20,565 bases of DNA from a virus, in IMG/VR virus record IMGVR_UViG_3300046733_000182, positions 1 to 20,565 of that record; one strand, 5' to 3'. This document shows positions 1 through 7,994 of this stretch, in pieces. Each line of letters opens with the position of its first letter. Positions within the stretch are counted from its first letter, which is position 1. Position numbers and translations under genes: made by a program. The notes under the pieces were generated by a model. It made no database searches and was not told where the DNA came from. It worked only from the letters and a program-made list of their open reading frames with translations.

Positions 1-1325
1 ATATTCCTCTTTTTAGCCATACGTAAAGGCGACTTCGAATTAATGCCTAGATCGTCAAGTAGCTCGTTAGTTATAACGGTAGGAGCAACTTCTTCTGCGG
101 AGGCTTTTACCGCCCTGCGTTGTGTTATGATTTCGTTTATAACTTCAGGAGTGTACTTCGCATCTAATTCTTCTCGTATAAAGTCTTCGGTTACATTAGG
201 ATTAGCTAGTTCTGGGTCAGTCGCCAAGGCTTCTATAGCCTTCTGCTTAGAATCAGTTAACTCAGTAGCGGCCTTAACATCGTCGGCCAATAGGGTATCC
301 GCCTCTGCTTCTACGGCGGCTTGAGCTTCTTGTTCTGGGGTTTCGTCTACTGTAGGTACAACAGGGTTTTTAGGTATTCTATCCCCACGTTCGCCTAACC
401 CTGTAGCACGTACGCCACCACCTATTAGACCACCTGCAATAGCGGCTTCACGATACTCGGCAATAGCGTCGTCGCTATCTATGGATAAGCCAGCTTGTGA
501 TCGTTCCAGCATTTGCTGTCCGACTTCGGTTAAAGCCTCAGTACTACCACCAGCACCTACACGAGAAGTTGTACGGGTAAGCAACCCTTTCCAACCTGTT
601 TTGCCAGAGCCCATAGGCTTCAGTAGTTTAAACCCACCGAGCAACATTCTATCTGCAACACCTTCAAGTGCCGCTTGACCGAAAGTGGCGGTCAGCGCAT
701 CGCCTACATCGACGCTATCTTTATTCCCTGCAGCAACTTCGTCTTCTTGACGTTGAATATTGTTACCAAACAGAATCGGCGCAGTTACAGCACCGGCAGC
801 ACCTGCACCTATAACGAACGGCGCGGCGACACCTGTAGCACCTGCTATAATAGGGGCAGTGACAGCAGCACCAAGACCAAGACCTAGCTGTGGAGCTTGC
901 TCTCCTATAACTTCGCCCGCGTATGTTAACGCCGACCCAATACTGTCAACGTCGGTAGACTGCATGCGCTCAGGTTGTGTGAGAGATAACAGCCCCTGCT
1001 CTTGACGGGCACGTTCTTCTAAACCTGTACCGTATCTTTCGAGAAACCCAAGGCCGGTCTGCTCTCCAAGAGTACCGATGGTTTCACCTACAGCCCCTTT
1101 AATTTGTTTTTTGCCTCGCTCGTAACCACGACCTAACGCAGTGCCGTCGTCAAAAGGTTCAGGAGCTTCGCCGAACACACTCTCGTATTCTTTACCTATC
1201 CGGGTTCTATCTTCGTTAAGAATCTGAGTTATTTGCGCAAACTCGGTGTTTGAAGGCGCGCTGCCCGCGATAGTAAACTCGTACAACTGCCCTGTCTGCG
1301 GGTCTTCGAAGTTAAAAATACCCAT
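1..1325 (-). CDS. large internal virion / DNA-ejection protein, N-terminal part (cut by window edge)
   Basis: The frame stays open from an ATG at 1325 to the window edge, giving 441 residues without a stop, so the C-terminus is missing. The start directly follows the TAA of the upstream gene at 1326-1328. Visible features are a charged N-terminus (about 1-110), a Gly/Ala-rich hydrophobic stretch (about 145-187) opened by GEQAP and closed by QRQEDE, a second Gly-rich segment (about 295-304), then an acidic helical region with many Ala and Glu. Membrane-prone Gly/Ala segments in a very large late protein are typical of marine-phage counterparts of T7 gp16, which are ejected and form part of the channel across the envelope; that role is inferred here. 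No lytic transglycosylase domain appears in the visible part. Position after three other internal-type proteins supports the call. Confidence 0.75.
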   Translation of the reverse strand, partial: MGIFNFEDPQTGQLYEFTIAGSAPSNTEFAQITQILNEDRTRIGKEYESVFGEAPEPFDDGTALGRGYERGKKQIKGAVGETIGTLGEQTGLGFLERYGTGLEERARQEQGLLSLTQPERMQSTDVDSIGSALTYAGEVIGEQAPQLGLGLGAAVTAPIIAGATGVAAPFVIGAGAAGAVTAPILFGNNIQRQEDEVAAGNKDSVDVGDALTATFGQAALEGVADRMLLGGFKLLKPMGSGKTGWKGLLTRTTSRVGAGGSTEALTEVGQQMLERSQAGLSIDSDDAIAEYREAAIAGGLIGGGVRATGLGERGDRIPKNPVVPTVDETPEQEAQAAVEAEADTLLADDVKAATELTDSKQKAIEALATDPELANPNVTEDFIREELDAKYTPEVINEIITQRRAVKASAEEVAPTVITNELLDDLGINSKSPLRMAKKRN

Positions 1326-3329
1326 TTATACTGCCTTAGAAGTTAAATCCAATCGAGTAACTCCGTCAGAGCCACCCCCTGCGCTGAACATGCCCATACT
1401 GAGCTCGTATCTATCTACTAACTGTCTTAGTGCGGCTTGTGCTCTAGTTAGTGCTTTTCTAGCAGCAACTTTTTCTACGTCAGTCTCTGCGTTAGCAAGA
1501 GCGTCTTCTGCGTTTTTAACTTGATCTTGGTAAAAATTTAAAGCCGCGGCAGCAGGTGCTTTTATCCCAGACGTTTTCTTGTTAGCCGCTGCTATACGAG
1601 CATCGGTAAGTTTCTCGTCCGCTGCTATTTTACGTTCGGCTAAATCAGCTTTCTTAGACTCTCTAAGAGCCGCTAGGCCAGCAGAACCTGCTTTACCAAA
1701 ATCACCAGTACTCATTAGCGTGAGGCCAGCTTGAGCTAACGCCAACCATTTGTCTTGATTCATATTCTCTGCGGTAGACTTAAAGGTTTGTTTGCCCTTG
1801 TCATTGTCGCCAGTAGCTTCAATAATTTTCTTAGCGGCATCTTTTTTGTCTTCTGCTTCCGGATCGACAAACTTTTCTAACCCTTTTGGGCGTAGTTTAG
1901 GTCTTGTAGAAATCCCGTCTGGCGCGTTAGCGGCCTCGTTAGCGGCTTCCCGTGCCTTAGCTTCAGCCTGAGTTCGAATATATTCGGCCATGCTCATAGG
2001 GCTTTCATTTTCTGCCATTCTACGTTCGGCTAGAGCCTTCTCTTCTTTAAGACGTTGAGCTTCGGCACGTTCTTGTGCAAGGCGGTCCGATAGAACATTA
2101 AACTCCTCGTCCGATGCTTCTTCGTATTTCAATCCGGCTAAAGGGCTATTAGCTGTCAGGTCGCCATATATTTGCTCCGGCGGGGTATACGTATCGCTTT
2201 CTTGAAACTCTCTAGCTTTGTTGATCATACCTACAACTGCAGGTAGACCCTTCTCGTCAAAGTCCTCGCCCGCTAAATATGCGCGCTTGGCTTTTTCATC
2301 TGCTTGTTTCTTCGCTCTACGTCTGATGCGTTCCGCCGCTACAGGGTCAACTGCAGGTTGCCCAGTATACATACGTGCTACATCAAAAGCATTTGTGGGG
2401 TTTTTATCTAAGTAAAAATCACCGGCAAGGGGGTTGTACTCTGGGTCAGGCTGGTAAATATCCGCAACGTCGTATGCGTTTGTCTTATTCCTCGTTGTAA
2501 AATCGTCAGCATCATCGGGCAAACCTTTTAGGGAATCATAACGCCCAGTGTTTACAGCAGTGCCGTCTGCAAACGCATCATAAGATACATAAGGTACAGG
2601 TTCTACAGGAGTGCCTTCAGCAAAAAGAGTACTATTTGGGTCTTTCGCGGCCCGCCGTATCGCGGCTAGCCCTGCGGCGCGTTGTGCTAGAGCGTAGTCT
2701 TCACCAAACTCTCTAGCGTCTTTTTTCTGTTGGTCTATAACCTCTCCGCGAGTGGGGTCGGAGAACACACGTTTGGCTAGGTCATAACCCCGTGGTGCTT
2801 CTAACTCTTCTAACCCAGTTTTCTCTGGGGTCTCTGCTTCTTTCAGCATGGCTTGAGCTATATAGTCCAAATCAGGGCTATCTTTGTATTCTTCGTATAA
2901 ATACGGGTACTTTACCTTCAGAGCTGCGATAGCGCTCATACTTCCACCCGACATTTGACCGCCGGGAGCTAGACGTATAACGCCACCATCAGCCATACGT
3001 TGCGGTTGGTTAGGTTGTCCGGGGAGTTTTGATGCTTGCATGTTCGACACACCTGTATTCTGTGTCATGTCTGTTTTAGGTGCTAAAGACTGTGCAACTT
3101 GTGCAATACCTTGTTGTGGTACGCCCGCCGCAGATACAGCTTCTTGGGCAACGGTAGGTTTCATCAGACCTTCTTGCTTTTGTGCATCGGCTCGCATACG
3201 CTTACGGCGCTCGATCTCACCCAACACCATGAACTGAGGCGCAGAACCCGAAGGCATTTGCATTTCTTTTATCAGTTGAGCTTCAGAGAAGTTCTTTAGC
3301 TTATCTTGGGTGTCGATCATATTGAGCAT
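1326..3329 (-). CDS. internal virion-type protein, 667 aa, function unproven
   Basis: The ATG at 3329 overlaps the TAA of the upstream gene (TAATG), so translation is probably coupled; a second ATG lies three codons in. The N-terminus (about 6-45) has a pattern I recall from many marine phage proteins: DTQDKL, then QLIKEM, then SGSAPQFMVLGEIERRKRMR. Residues 112-124 hold a short Gly motif, MADGGVIRLAPGG. The middle is rich in Pro, Tyr and Asp. About 395-460 is a highly charged Glu/Ala/Arg region likely to be coiled coil. Around 520-555 the motif KWLALAQAGLTLMSTGDFGK leads into Ala/Lys-rich helices. There is no enzyme motif, signal peptide or clear membrane segment. Location between a 350-aa Ala/Gln-rich protein and the large ejection protein suggests an internal core or scaffold-like virion part, comparable in place to T7 gp15. 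This is inference. Confidence 0.7.
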   Translation of the reverse strand: MLNMIDTQDKLKNFSEAQLIKEMQMPSGSAPQFMVLGEIERRKRMRADAQKQEGLMKPTVAQEAVSAAGVPQQGIAQVAQSLAPKTDMTQNTGVSNMQASKLPGQPNQPQRMADGGVIRLAPGGQMSGGSMSAIAALKVKYPYLYEEYKDSPDLDYIAQAMLKEAETPEKTGLEELEAPRGYDLAKRVFSDPTRGEVIDQQKKDAREFGEDYALAQRAAGLAAIRRAAKDPNSTLFAEGTPVEPVPYVSYDAFADGTAVNTGRYDSLKGLPDDADDFTTRNKTNAYDVADIYQPDPEYNPLAGDFYLDKNPTNAFDVARMYTGQPAVDPVAAERIRRRAKKQADEKAKRAYLAGEDFDEKGLPAVVGMINKAREFQESDTYTPPEQIYGDLTANSPLAGLKYEEASDEEFNVLSDRLAQERAEAQRLKEEKALAERRMAENESPMSMAEYIRTQAEAKAREAANEAANAPDGISTRPKLRPKGLEKFVDPEAEDKKDAAKKIIEATGDNDKGKQTFKSTAENMNQDKWLALAQAGLTLMSTGDFGKAGSAGLAALRESKKADLAERKIAADEKLTDARIAAANKKTSGIKAPAAAALNFYQDQVKNAEDALANAETDVEKVAARKALTRAQAALRQLVDRYELSMGMFSAGGGSDGVTRLDLTSKAV

Positions 3330-4381
3330 TATGCGAAAGCCTTATATAGAGATAGTCCAGTTAAACCTGCGCCAAGCGCCTGTTGAGCCGCGCCGGGTTG
3401 TTGTCTAGGCGTAGATGTAGTGGTTGTTCCTGAACTTGTGCCTGTTGCGGCGATAGGCATACCAGATAAGATACCCGTCATATTACCAATCTGCTCACGA
3501 GTGTAGCCTTGCTGTTCAAGGAAGTTAGCATAATCTAAATCGAGCCCTGCTTGACCTTCAGCTTGTATGTCTTTGCCTACGCCTTCACGCAACTGCTCGT
3601 TCTGTATTTGTGTCTGCCGTTCAATCTCACCCAAACGAGTAAGCTCTGTACCCATACCAGCACCGGCTCTAAGTGCCGCAAGTCCTTGCCCTGCACCGAA
3701 TTGATCCGATGCTTCTTGACCTGTTTGTACCCGTCCAAGCTCTGCGGCGCGTCGTTGCTCCGCGGTCATCTGTGCGGCTCTATCGGCACCGAACTGTTTA
3801 GCGGCGGCGTCAAACGCACTCTGCGAGCCTTTAGCTTGAATGTTAGCTAACTGTCCTAATAGTTGTTCTTCTGCTAGACCTTGTTGTACTGCTTGACGTG
3901 ACCCACCGAAAGCACCGGCTTGGACTGCCTTAGCATCTCTAGCACCCTGTAAACGATTAAAGTCTGTGACCGCTGCTTCTTTTTGCTGGTCTGTCACTAG
4001 CTGTTGATACGGAGACATGTACTGAGATACGTTGTCACCAGTAAACATAGCTGGGTCAGAGTAGCCAAACTGTGAATAGTTGTCAGCGTTGTAATTACCA
4101 AGCTCAGTAGCACGATCCATACCTGCAGCAGCGTAGTCTTGTGCATCTCCAAGTCCAGAAACTCCAGTATCGGCTATGCCCAGCATGTTATCACGAGATG
4201 CGGTTACATTCGGATCGGTTGCCGCTAGGCGATCACCCGTGTAGGCCTCATACGGTTTGTTAAACTCTGCCTCTGCTTTGGCTATGTTGCGCTCAAAGTA
4301 AGGCTTCGCCCATTCCGGCAAGTCCTGTTGGGAAGTTGTCGTCCCAGTAGTTTGATCGTATACTGTTTTACTGCCGCACAT
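3329..4381 (-). CDS. internal virion-type protein starting Met-Cys-Gly, 350 aa
   Basis: A good ribosome binding site (AAGGAG) precedes the ATG at 4381. The protein begins MCGSKTVYDQ and then has DLPEWAKPYFERNIAKAEAEF at about 20-40 and a PYEAYTGDRLA motif at about 43-53. That arrangement is one I recall in several marine phage structural proteins. From about 120 to 300 it is almost entirely Ala/Gln/Glu-rich helix with little hydrophobic content. The end is Thr/Ser-rich, followed by a short Ala/Gly/Leu tail. The Met-Cys start recalls T7 gp14 (MCW), an internal core protein, and the upstream neighbour also starts MCG. Function as an ejected core protein is inferred from this and from the neighbours. 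It could instead be a tail-needle or scaffold component. The stop overlaps the start of the next gene. Confidence 0.7.
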   Translation of the reverse strand: MCGSKTVYDQTTGTTTSQQDLPEWAKPYFERNIAKAEAEFNKPYEAYTGDRLAATDPNVTASRDNMLGIADTGVSGLGDAQDYAAAGMDRATELGNYNADNYSQFGYSDPAMFTGDNVSQYMSPYQQLVTDQQKEAAVTDFNRLQGARDAKAVQAGAFGGSRQAVQQGLAEEQLLGQLANIQAKGSQSAFDAAAKQFGADRAAQMTAEQRRAAELGRVQTGQEASDQFGAGQGLAALRAGAGMGTELTRLGEIERQTQIQNEQLREGVGKDIQAEGQAGLDLDYANFLEQQGYTREQIGNMTGILSGMPIAATGTSSGTTTTSTPRQQPGAAQQALGAGLTGLSLYKAFA

Positions 4382-4392
4382 AATTTAGCTCC

Positions 4393-6159
4393 TTACGCTG
4401 TTCTAGCTGCAAGCTCACGTATAACACGCGGTGCATCGTTTTCGGCTTCATTTATAGTGTCGAGAAACCCGCCACCGTACATTTTGCTAAGTGCATCTGC
4501 AGTTTTTGCACGGAGTACATATTCTCCATCTGCAAGTAACACATCTTCTTGTCCTTCAAGGGACGCAGGTACTTTGTCGTCAACACCAGAACCATCGCCC
4601 GGCCCGTTGACTTCACCAGCTTCGCCGTTGGCGAAACGTTCTTTTGTGTCGTCGTATTCGCCAGACTTTACCTTTTCGACTAAGTCTCTAAGAGCTTCTT
4701 CACCGTAGTTAGCTAAGAATTTACCTAGTACAACTGATGCTTCCTCTTTAGACATGTCACCTTTTACAGCCATGACTGCATCAGCTATATCAGTCTTCTC
4801 ATTACCACCCTCTTGCGGGATAGCTGCAATACCTTCTTGTGGGGCTTGCTCAAGCTCACCGCCCGGTGCAAAACCTCTCACTGAGCCTAGAATGTTCTGT
4901 GGGAAAGTGCCTTGATCGGGACTGGTTTGAAGTTGTGCGAAGCTCATAGGTTCCAACCGGGAATCGGGTCTAGGCTGTGCCATAAACATACTTCCGAGTC
5001 CGCCACCAGTAGGAAGAACTCCACTGTTACTAAATGTCTGCCGTTCTTTCATGTTGACTTCTTCTAGGAAATTATCCTTCTTTTGCTCAAAGCCAGCATC
5101 GCCGTATTCACCCTCTAGGTAGTTACCGTACTGCTTTAAAGGCTCGCTATACGCAGGTCGTCGCATTTTAAATGCTGCATTTGCTGATAGCATTTGACCC
5201 GGATACCCACCGCCGCGCATCTTTGTGACTTGGCTTTGTTGATACTCAAGCAGTTGTTGGTAGCTCGGGTTGATTATAAACTTAGGAGACATAGGGTCAT
5301 CAGGATCGTAGTCAGGATTTGGAATCGGCTGAAATGCGCCTTGTGCAGCTGCCGCGCTCATATCAGACCCCGCTGACCCCGCTGGCCCCGTCGCTACTGT
5401 AGGTGTAGTTACTGTTTGCCTAACTCTATCGTCGTTATTGTCAGAACCATCTGCCATAGACCGCCCAGCTTCAATGGCTTTCTGTTTTTGTTCGAGCATG
5501 TATTTTGATCGTTCTTCGGCACTACTAAACTCCGGACCTGCAAAAAAGCCCCCGGGTTGGAACATACCTTTAAAGCCACCATCGTTTGTTGTGTTGTAAT
5601 GAACACCATCAACATACGTACTTGGGTCTGTATACCCTCCCGGGGTTATACCAAAAGCAGGTGAGACCCCCTGTATAGGGTTGCCGAAACGATCACTTAC
5701 TATACCACTACCAACATTTGTATTTACTGCAGAAACGTTTCTTCTGTCTTTGTTACCATCACCGCCGCCAGAGAATAAACTGTTTCGTACCATGTTTCCG
5801 CCGATACCAGCAGCTATACCGCCAAGTCCACCAGTCAACCCACCAAGAACAGCAGACATAACTAACTTGTCGTTGTAGGCTTTAGTTTCGCTTTTCGGTA
5901 CAAGGAATGATCCTTTGCCTTTATTATCATCTACAACAATATTTTTATACGCTTCGTTAGGGTTTGCACCTACTATACGTAGTCCCCCACCTGTATAAGT
6001 ACTCCTATCTCTATCAGCAGTTAACCGACCGTCTCTGTACGAAAATCCGTCATTTGGGGTGATAGCGTTGGCTAAACTTTCTCCGAAGCTGTTGCCGGAG
6101 CCTTTTTTATCATCGTTATCTTTATTGTTTGATCCGCCTAAGTCACCGCCACCACACAT
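4393..6159 (-). CDS. internal virion-type protein starting Met-Cys-Gly with C-terminal GVDDKVPA motif, 588 aa
   Basis: The start at 6159 has an AAGGG site close upstream. The N-terminus is MCGGG followed by a Gly/Asn/Asp/Lys-rich disordered stretch. Residues about 99-124 form a Gly/Ala/Leu hydrophobic segment compatible with membrane insertion. The middle is low-complexity, rich in Gly, Pro, Asn and Gln, with NPDYDPDDP near 290. The C-terminal 68 residues hold a block I recall from many phage structural proteins: GDGSGVDDKVPASL, then LLADGEYVLRA, then YGGGFLDTIN. A GFAPGGE motif lies a little before it. The family role is not established to my knowledge; a minor virion or ejection protein is most likely. 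It opens the four-gene internal-protein block and follows the GNAT-like gene after 31 bases, the longest gap in the window. Confidence 0.7.
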   Translation of the reverse strand: MCGGGDLGGSNNKDNDDKKGSGNSFGESLANAITPNDGFSYRDGRLTADRDRSTYTGGGLRIVGANPNEAYKNIVVDDNKGKGSFLVPKSETKAYNDKLVMSAVLGGLTGGLGGIAAGIGGNMVRNSLFSGGGDGNKDRRNVSAVNTNVGSGIVSDRFGNPIQGVSPAFGITPGGYTDPSTYVDGVHYNTTNDGGFKGMFQPGGFFAGPEFSSAEERSKYMLEQKQKAIEAGRSMADGSDNNDDRVRQTVTTPTVATGPAGSAGSDMSAAAAQGAFQPIPNPDYDPDDPMSPKFIINPSYQQLLEYQQSQVTKMRGGGYPGQMLSANAAFKMRRPAYSEPLKQYGNYLEGEYGDAGFEQKKDNFLEEVNMKERQTFSNSGVLPTGGGLGSMFMAQPRPDSRLEPMSFAQLQTSPDQGTFPQNILGSVRGFAPGGELEQAPQEGIAAIPQEGGNEKTDIADAVMAVKGDMSKEEASVVLGKFLANYGEEALRDLVEKVKSGEYDDTKERFANGEAGEVNGPGDGSGVDDKVPASLEGQEDVLLADGEYVLRAKTADALSKMYGGGFLDTINEAENDAPRVIRELAARTA

Positions 6160-6190
6160 GTAAAAACCCTTTTTTCTTAAACTTGTTGTG

Positions 6191-6649
6191 TTATTCTACT
6201 ACACGTTGCTTATAATTTCCACCCACAACATTATATCCTAACTTTTGTAACATTGCGCCGGTTTTACCGGCACTTAAACCAGTAGAAACACCCATGTATA
6301 TCTCTGCAGCATTACGCTCTTTTGACCATCTTTCGAAGGCACGTAGCAACTGCAACCCAACGCGAGAGCCCCTGCTTTGTGGAGATACATACCACACTGT
6401 GTCGGATGCTATCAAGTCAGTACCGAAATAATGTTCCCCTATAGACCCAAGAAGCATACTATTAACCACCCCATTAGCAGTCCCTACATACGCAAAACGT
6501 GTATCTGGGTTGGTCATAAAGTCGTACAGCAACCGTCCACACTTATTTGAGTCATAATCAAAATGCTTATAGACGCTTTCTTGGTGCATCAGGTAGCCAA
6601 GTTCGATAGCTATAGGCACATCGTTTGGTTCCATAGGACGTATAGGCAT
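6191..6649 (-). CDS. GNAT-fold acetyltransferase-like protein, possible T7 gp13-type virion protein
   Basis: The ATG at 6649 directly follows the TAG of the endolysin gene (6650-6652). The 152-residue protein fits one GNAT domain: an N-terminal IRPMEPNDVPIAIELG strand-helix, a central strand VWYVSPQSRGSRVGLQLL (about 85-102) with the acetyl-CoA-binding loop, and a C-terminal LGYNVVGGNYKQRV pair of strands. The loop reads RGSRVG, with Arg where the common pattern has Gly, so cofactor binding may be altered. GNAT enzymes move an acetyl group from acetyl-CoA to an amine. In T7-like phages the internal virion protein gp13 is, as I recall, GNAT-related, and this gene sits just ahead of the Met-Cys internal proteins. 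It may therefore be a virion or assembly protein rather than an enzyme. Fold assignment is fairly secure; substrate and role are unknown. Confidence 0.8.
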   Translation of the reverse strand: MPIRPMEPNDVPIAIELGYLMHQESVYKHFDYDSNKCGRLLYDFMTNPDTRFAYVGTANGVVNSMLLGSIGEHYFGTDLIASDTVWYVSPQSRGSRVGLQLLRAFERWSKERNAAEIYMGVSTGLSAGKTGAMLQKLGYNVVGGNYKQRVVE

Positions 6650-7264
6650 CTAGCTTAACCACTCGTATATCTTATTTGTTTCCTTGATACGGTGGTCTAA
6701 ACCTGTGTACCCGCCGTTGATTCTTTTTGTTAATCGTTTGATGGTGTCGTCGTTCACACCTTCGTCACAAATTTTCCATAGGTTGTTCGATTCAAAGAAC
6801 CAGATAGCGGTATCCATAGCGTAATCCTCCTCAAGAAGAGAAGGGTCTTGAATAACCTCTGGCTTACCCATATCCGCGGCAAACGCTTTGACGTTGTCAT
6901 ACCCGGTTAATTGAAGAAATCCTCGGCCTATGTATAGACTGGCTTTTTGCTTAGAATCATTGCCCATCCTTCCAAAATAAACGTTTTCCGCAAGTGCTTT
7001 TGGGTTGCGGGCGTATGGCTCTGCGCTTTCTTCAGTTGGAAACCGGCTAGGCCAAACCTTCATCATGGCCTCTACACTGTAGTTTAGGTTTTCTCTAGTA
7101 TAACGAAATGTACCGCTTTCGTGTACAACCTGCCCCAAAAGATGCGCCCCGCGTTCTGGAGACATCTCGTAATGTGATACAATGGCACGAGCCGTATTCG
7201 GCCCAAAACCCCCATCGGGGGTACACCCACACTTTTCTTGTAAAAGTTTTAGTGCATTACTCAT
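6650..7264 (-). CDS. endolysin, GH19 chitinase-like muramidase with short N-terminal binding motif
   Basis: This lysis enzyme is predicted to cut the glycan strands of host peptidoglycan. The ATG at 7264 overlaps the holin stop by four bases (ATGA). Residues 7-28 (LLQEKCGC, then DGGFGPNTARAI) look like a degenerate peptidoglycan-binding helix pair. The GH19/COG3179-type domain follows, with H48-E49-S50 and ENLNYS at 58-63; Glu49 and Glu58 are the likely catalytic pair. Other family marks are VYFGRMGN (95-102), GRGFLQLTG (113-121) and RINGGYTGLDHR (181-192). At 204 residues it has the usual size for a compact phage endolysin. There is no signal peptide, so release should depend on the holin encoded just upstream. 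Confidence 0.92.
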   Translation of the reverse strand: MSNALKLLQEKCGCTPDGGFGPNTARAIVSHYEMSPERGAHLLGQVVHESGTFRYTRENLNYSVEAMMKVWPSRFPTEESAEPYARNPKALAENVYFGRMGNDSKQKASLYIGRGFLQLTGYDNVKAFAADMGKPEVIQDPSLLEEDYAMDTAIWFFESNNLWKICDEGVNDDTIKRLTKRINGGYTGLDHRIKETNKIYEWLS

Positions 7265-7665
7265 TTTGTGATTCCTTGTTTCTTCTCGTAGCTGCGGAGA
7301 CCGCCCAATCCGAGCATACCCATCATAACAGTCATCAAACTACCCATATCAAACTCGGGTAGCGCGGGTATGTCAACTCCAGCCGCCGTAACTCCAAAGA
7401 CTATAAGAGGTTGCAACACAAAATGGTAGGCAAAAGCAACGCCACATACCCAACCTATGAATGGTCGCCACCCACCTTTGAACAAAGAACCCGATGCAGC
7501 TTCGGCTTTGTTTATCTCTAACTGCCCCATTAAGGCTTGCTGGGCATGGTTGTCGGACATTGTTGCGATCTCATGGGCCAGCTTGGCCTTTTGATCTTTA
7601 TCCTCGATAACTTTGTCTAGTAGCCCAGTAACAGGGCCTACTAAATTACTTACTAAACTCATCAT
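7261..7665 (-). CDS. holin, three-helix GTA-type (GTA_holin_3TM family)
   Basis: This 134-residue membrane protein has an amphipathic N-terminal third, then the family signature KGGWRPFIGW at about 63-72 running into a transmembrane segment (about 69-92). A second hydrophobic segment follows around 107-122 (SLMTVMMGMLGLGGL), and the tail is charged (RSYEKKQG). The ALPEFDMGSL stretch between helices is also typical. Such proteins form inner-membrane lesions that let the endolysin reach the cell wall. The first ATG overlaps the upstream TAA (TAATG); a second ATG lies immediately after, so a two-residue-register choice of start remains open. The endolysin start overlaps its stop. Dual-start control as in some lambda-type holins cannot be shown from sequence alone. 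Confidence 0.9.
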   Translation of the reverse strand: MMSLVSNLVGPVTGLLDKVIEDKDQKAKLAHEIATMSDNHAQQALMGQLEINKAEAASGSLFKGGWRPFIGWVCGVAFAYHFVLQPLIVFGVTAAGVDIPALPEFDMGSLMTVMMGMLGLGGLRSYEKKQGITK

Positions 7666-7985
7666 TAGCTATTTTCCTTCCCTTTTGTGTAGGCTTCTTT
7701 ACCATAAAATGCGGCAACTATAGCAGCTACAGAAACAAAATACACACCAGCGATAGAAGCTAGCGACTTCATGGCTTCGTCGAGACTAGCCAAGTTACAA
7801 ATAATTATTGCAAAAGGGTACAACAACATGCCGAATAATGCAAACCATGCCATCTGTCTTTGGGCATCTCTTTGAGCATCTTCATCAGCCATTTTAAGAC
7901 GTTTGTCTTCTAATGCTAATTTATCCCATTCGGCTTGGTCTATTGTACCGCTACCATCTAAATCGGCTTTGTCAAATTCTGTCAT
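7665..7985 (-). CDS. EF-hand protein with two membrane segments, holin-associated
   Basis: Residues 8-19 form a textbook calcium-binding EF-hand loop, with Asp8, Asp10, Ser12, Thr14, Asp16 and Glu19 at the ligand positions and Gly13 and Ile15 at the structural ones. A charged helix follows (20-44, rich in Lys, Asp, Arg, Gln), then hydrophobic segments at about 45-65 and 75-93, then a short basic tail. There is no signal peptide; the EF-hand would lie on one side of the inner membrane as an N-terminal domain. A strong AGGAG site sits seven bases before the ATG. I recall near-identical small proteins in several marine phages, usually without assigned function. Adjacency to the 3TM holin and endolysin suggests an accessory holin or a holin regulator. 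Calcium dependence is inference. Confidence 0.85.
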   Translation of the reverse strand: MTEFDKADLDGSGTIDQAEWDKLALEDKRLKMADEDAQRDAQRQMAWFALFGMLLYPFAIIICNLASLDEAMKSLASIAGVYFVSVAAIVAAFYGKEAYTKGKENS

Positions 7986-7994
7986 AATAATCTC

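Noticed and set aside
43-1005. Several plus-strand open frames of 65-93 codons
   Set aside because: They lie wholly opposite the large ejection protein gene, have Ser/Pro-rich composition typical of antisense frames, and lack convincing ribosome binding sites.
6160-6190. A/T-rich gap with AAAAAAGGGTTTTT that could form a hairpin
   Set aside because: The stem would be only A-T pairs with a three-base loop, and the GGG is part of a normal ribosome binding site for the next gene; neither a terminator nor a promoter is supported.
6191-6649. GNAT gene as an auxiliary metabolic or antibiotic-resistance gene
   Set aside because: Context beside internal virion genes, the altered cofactor loop and the absence of any aminoglycoside-type signature make a metabolic or resistance label unsupported.
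7108-7362. Plus-strand frame across the holin-endolysin junction
   Set aside because: It is antisense to two genes with clear family motifs and has no independent evidence.
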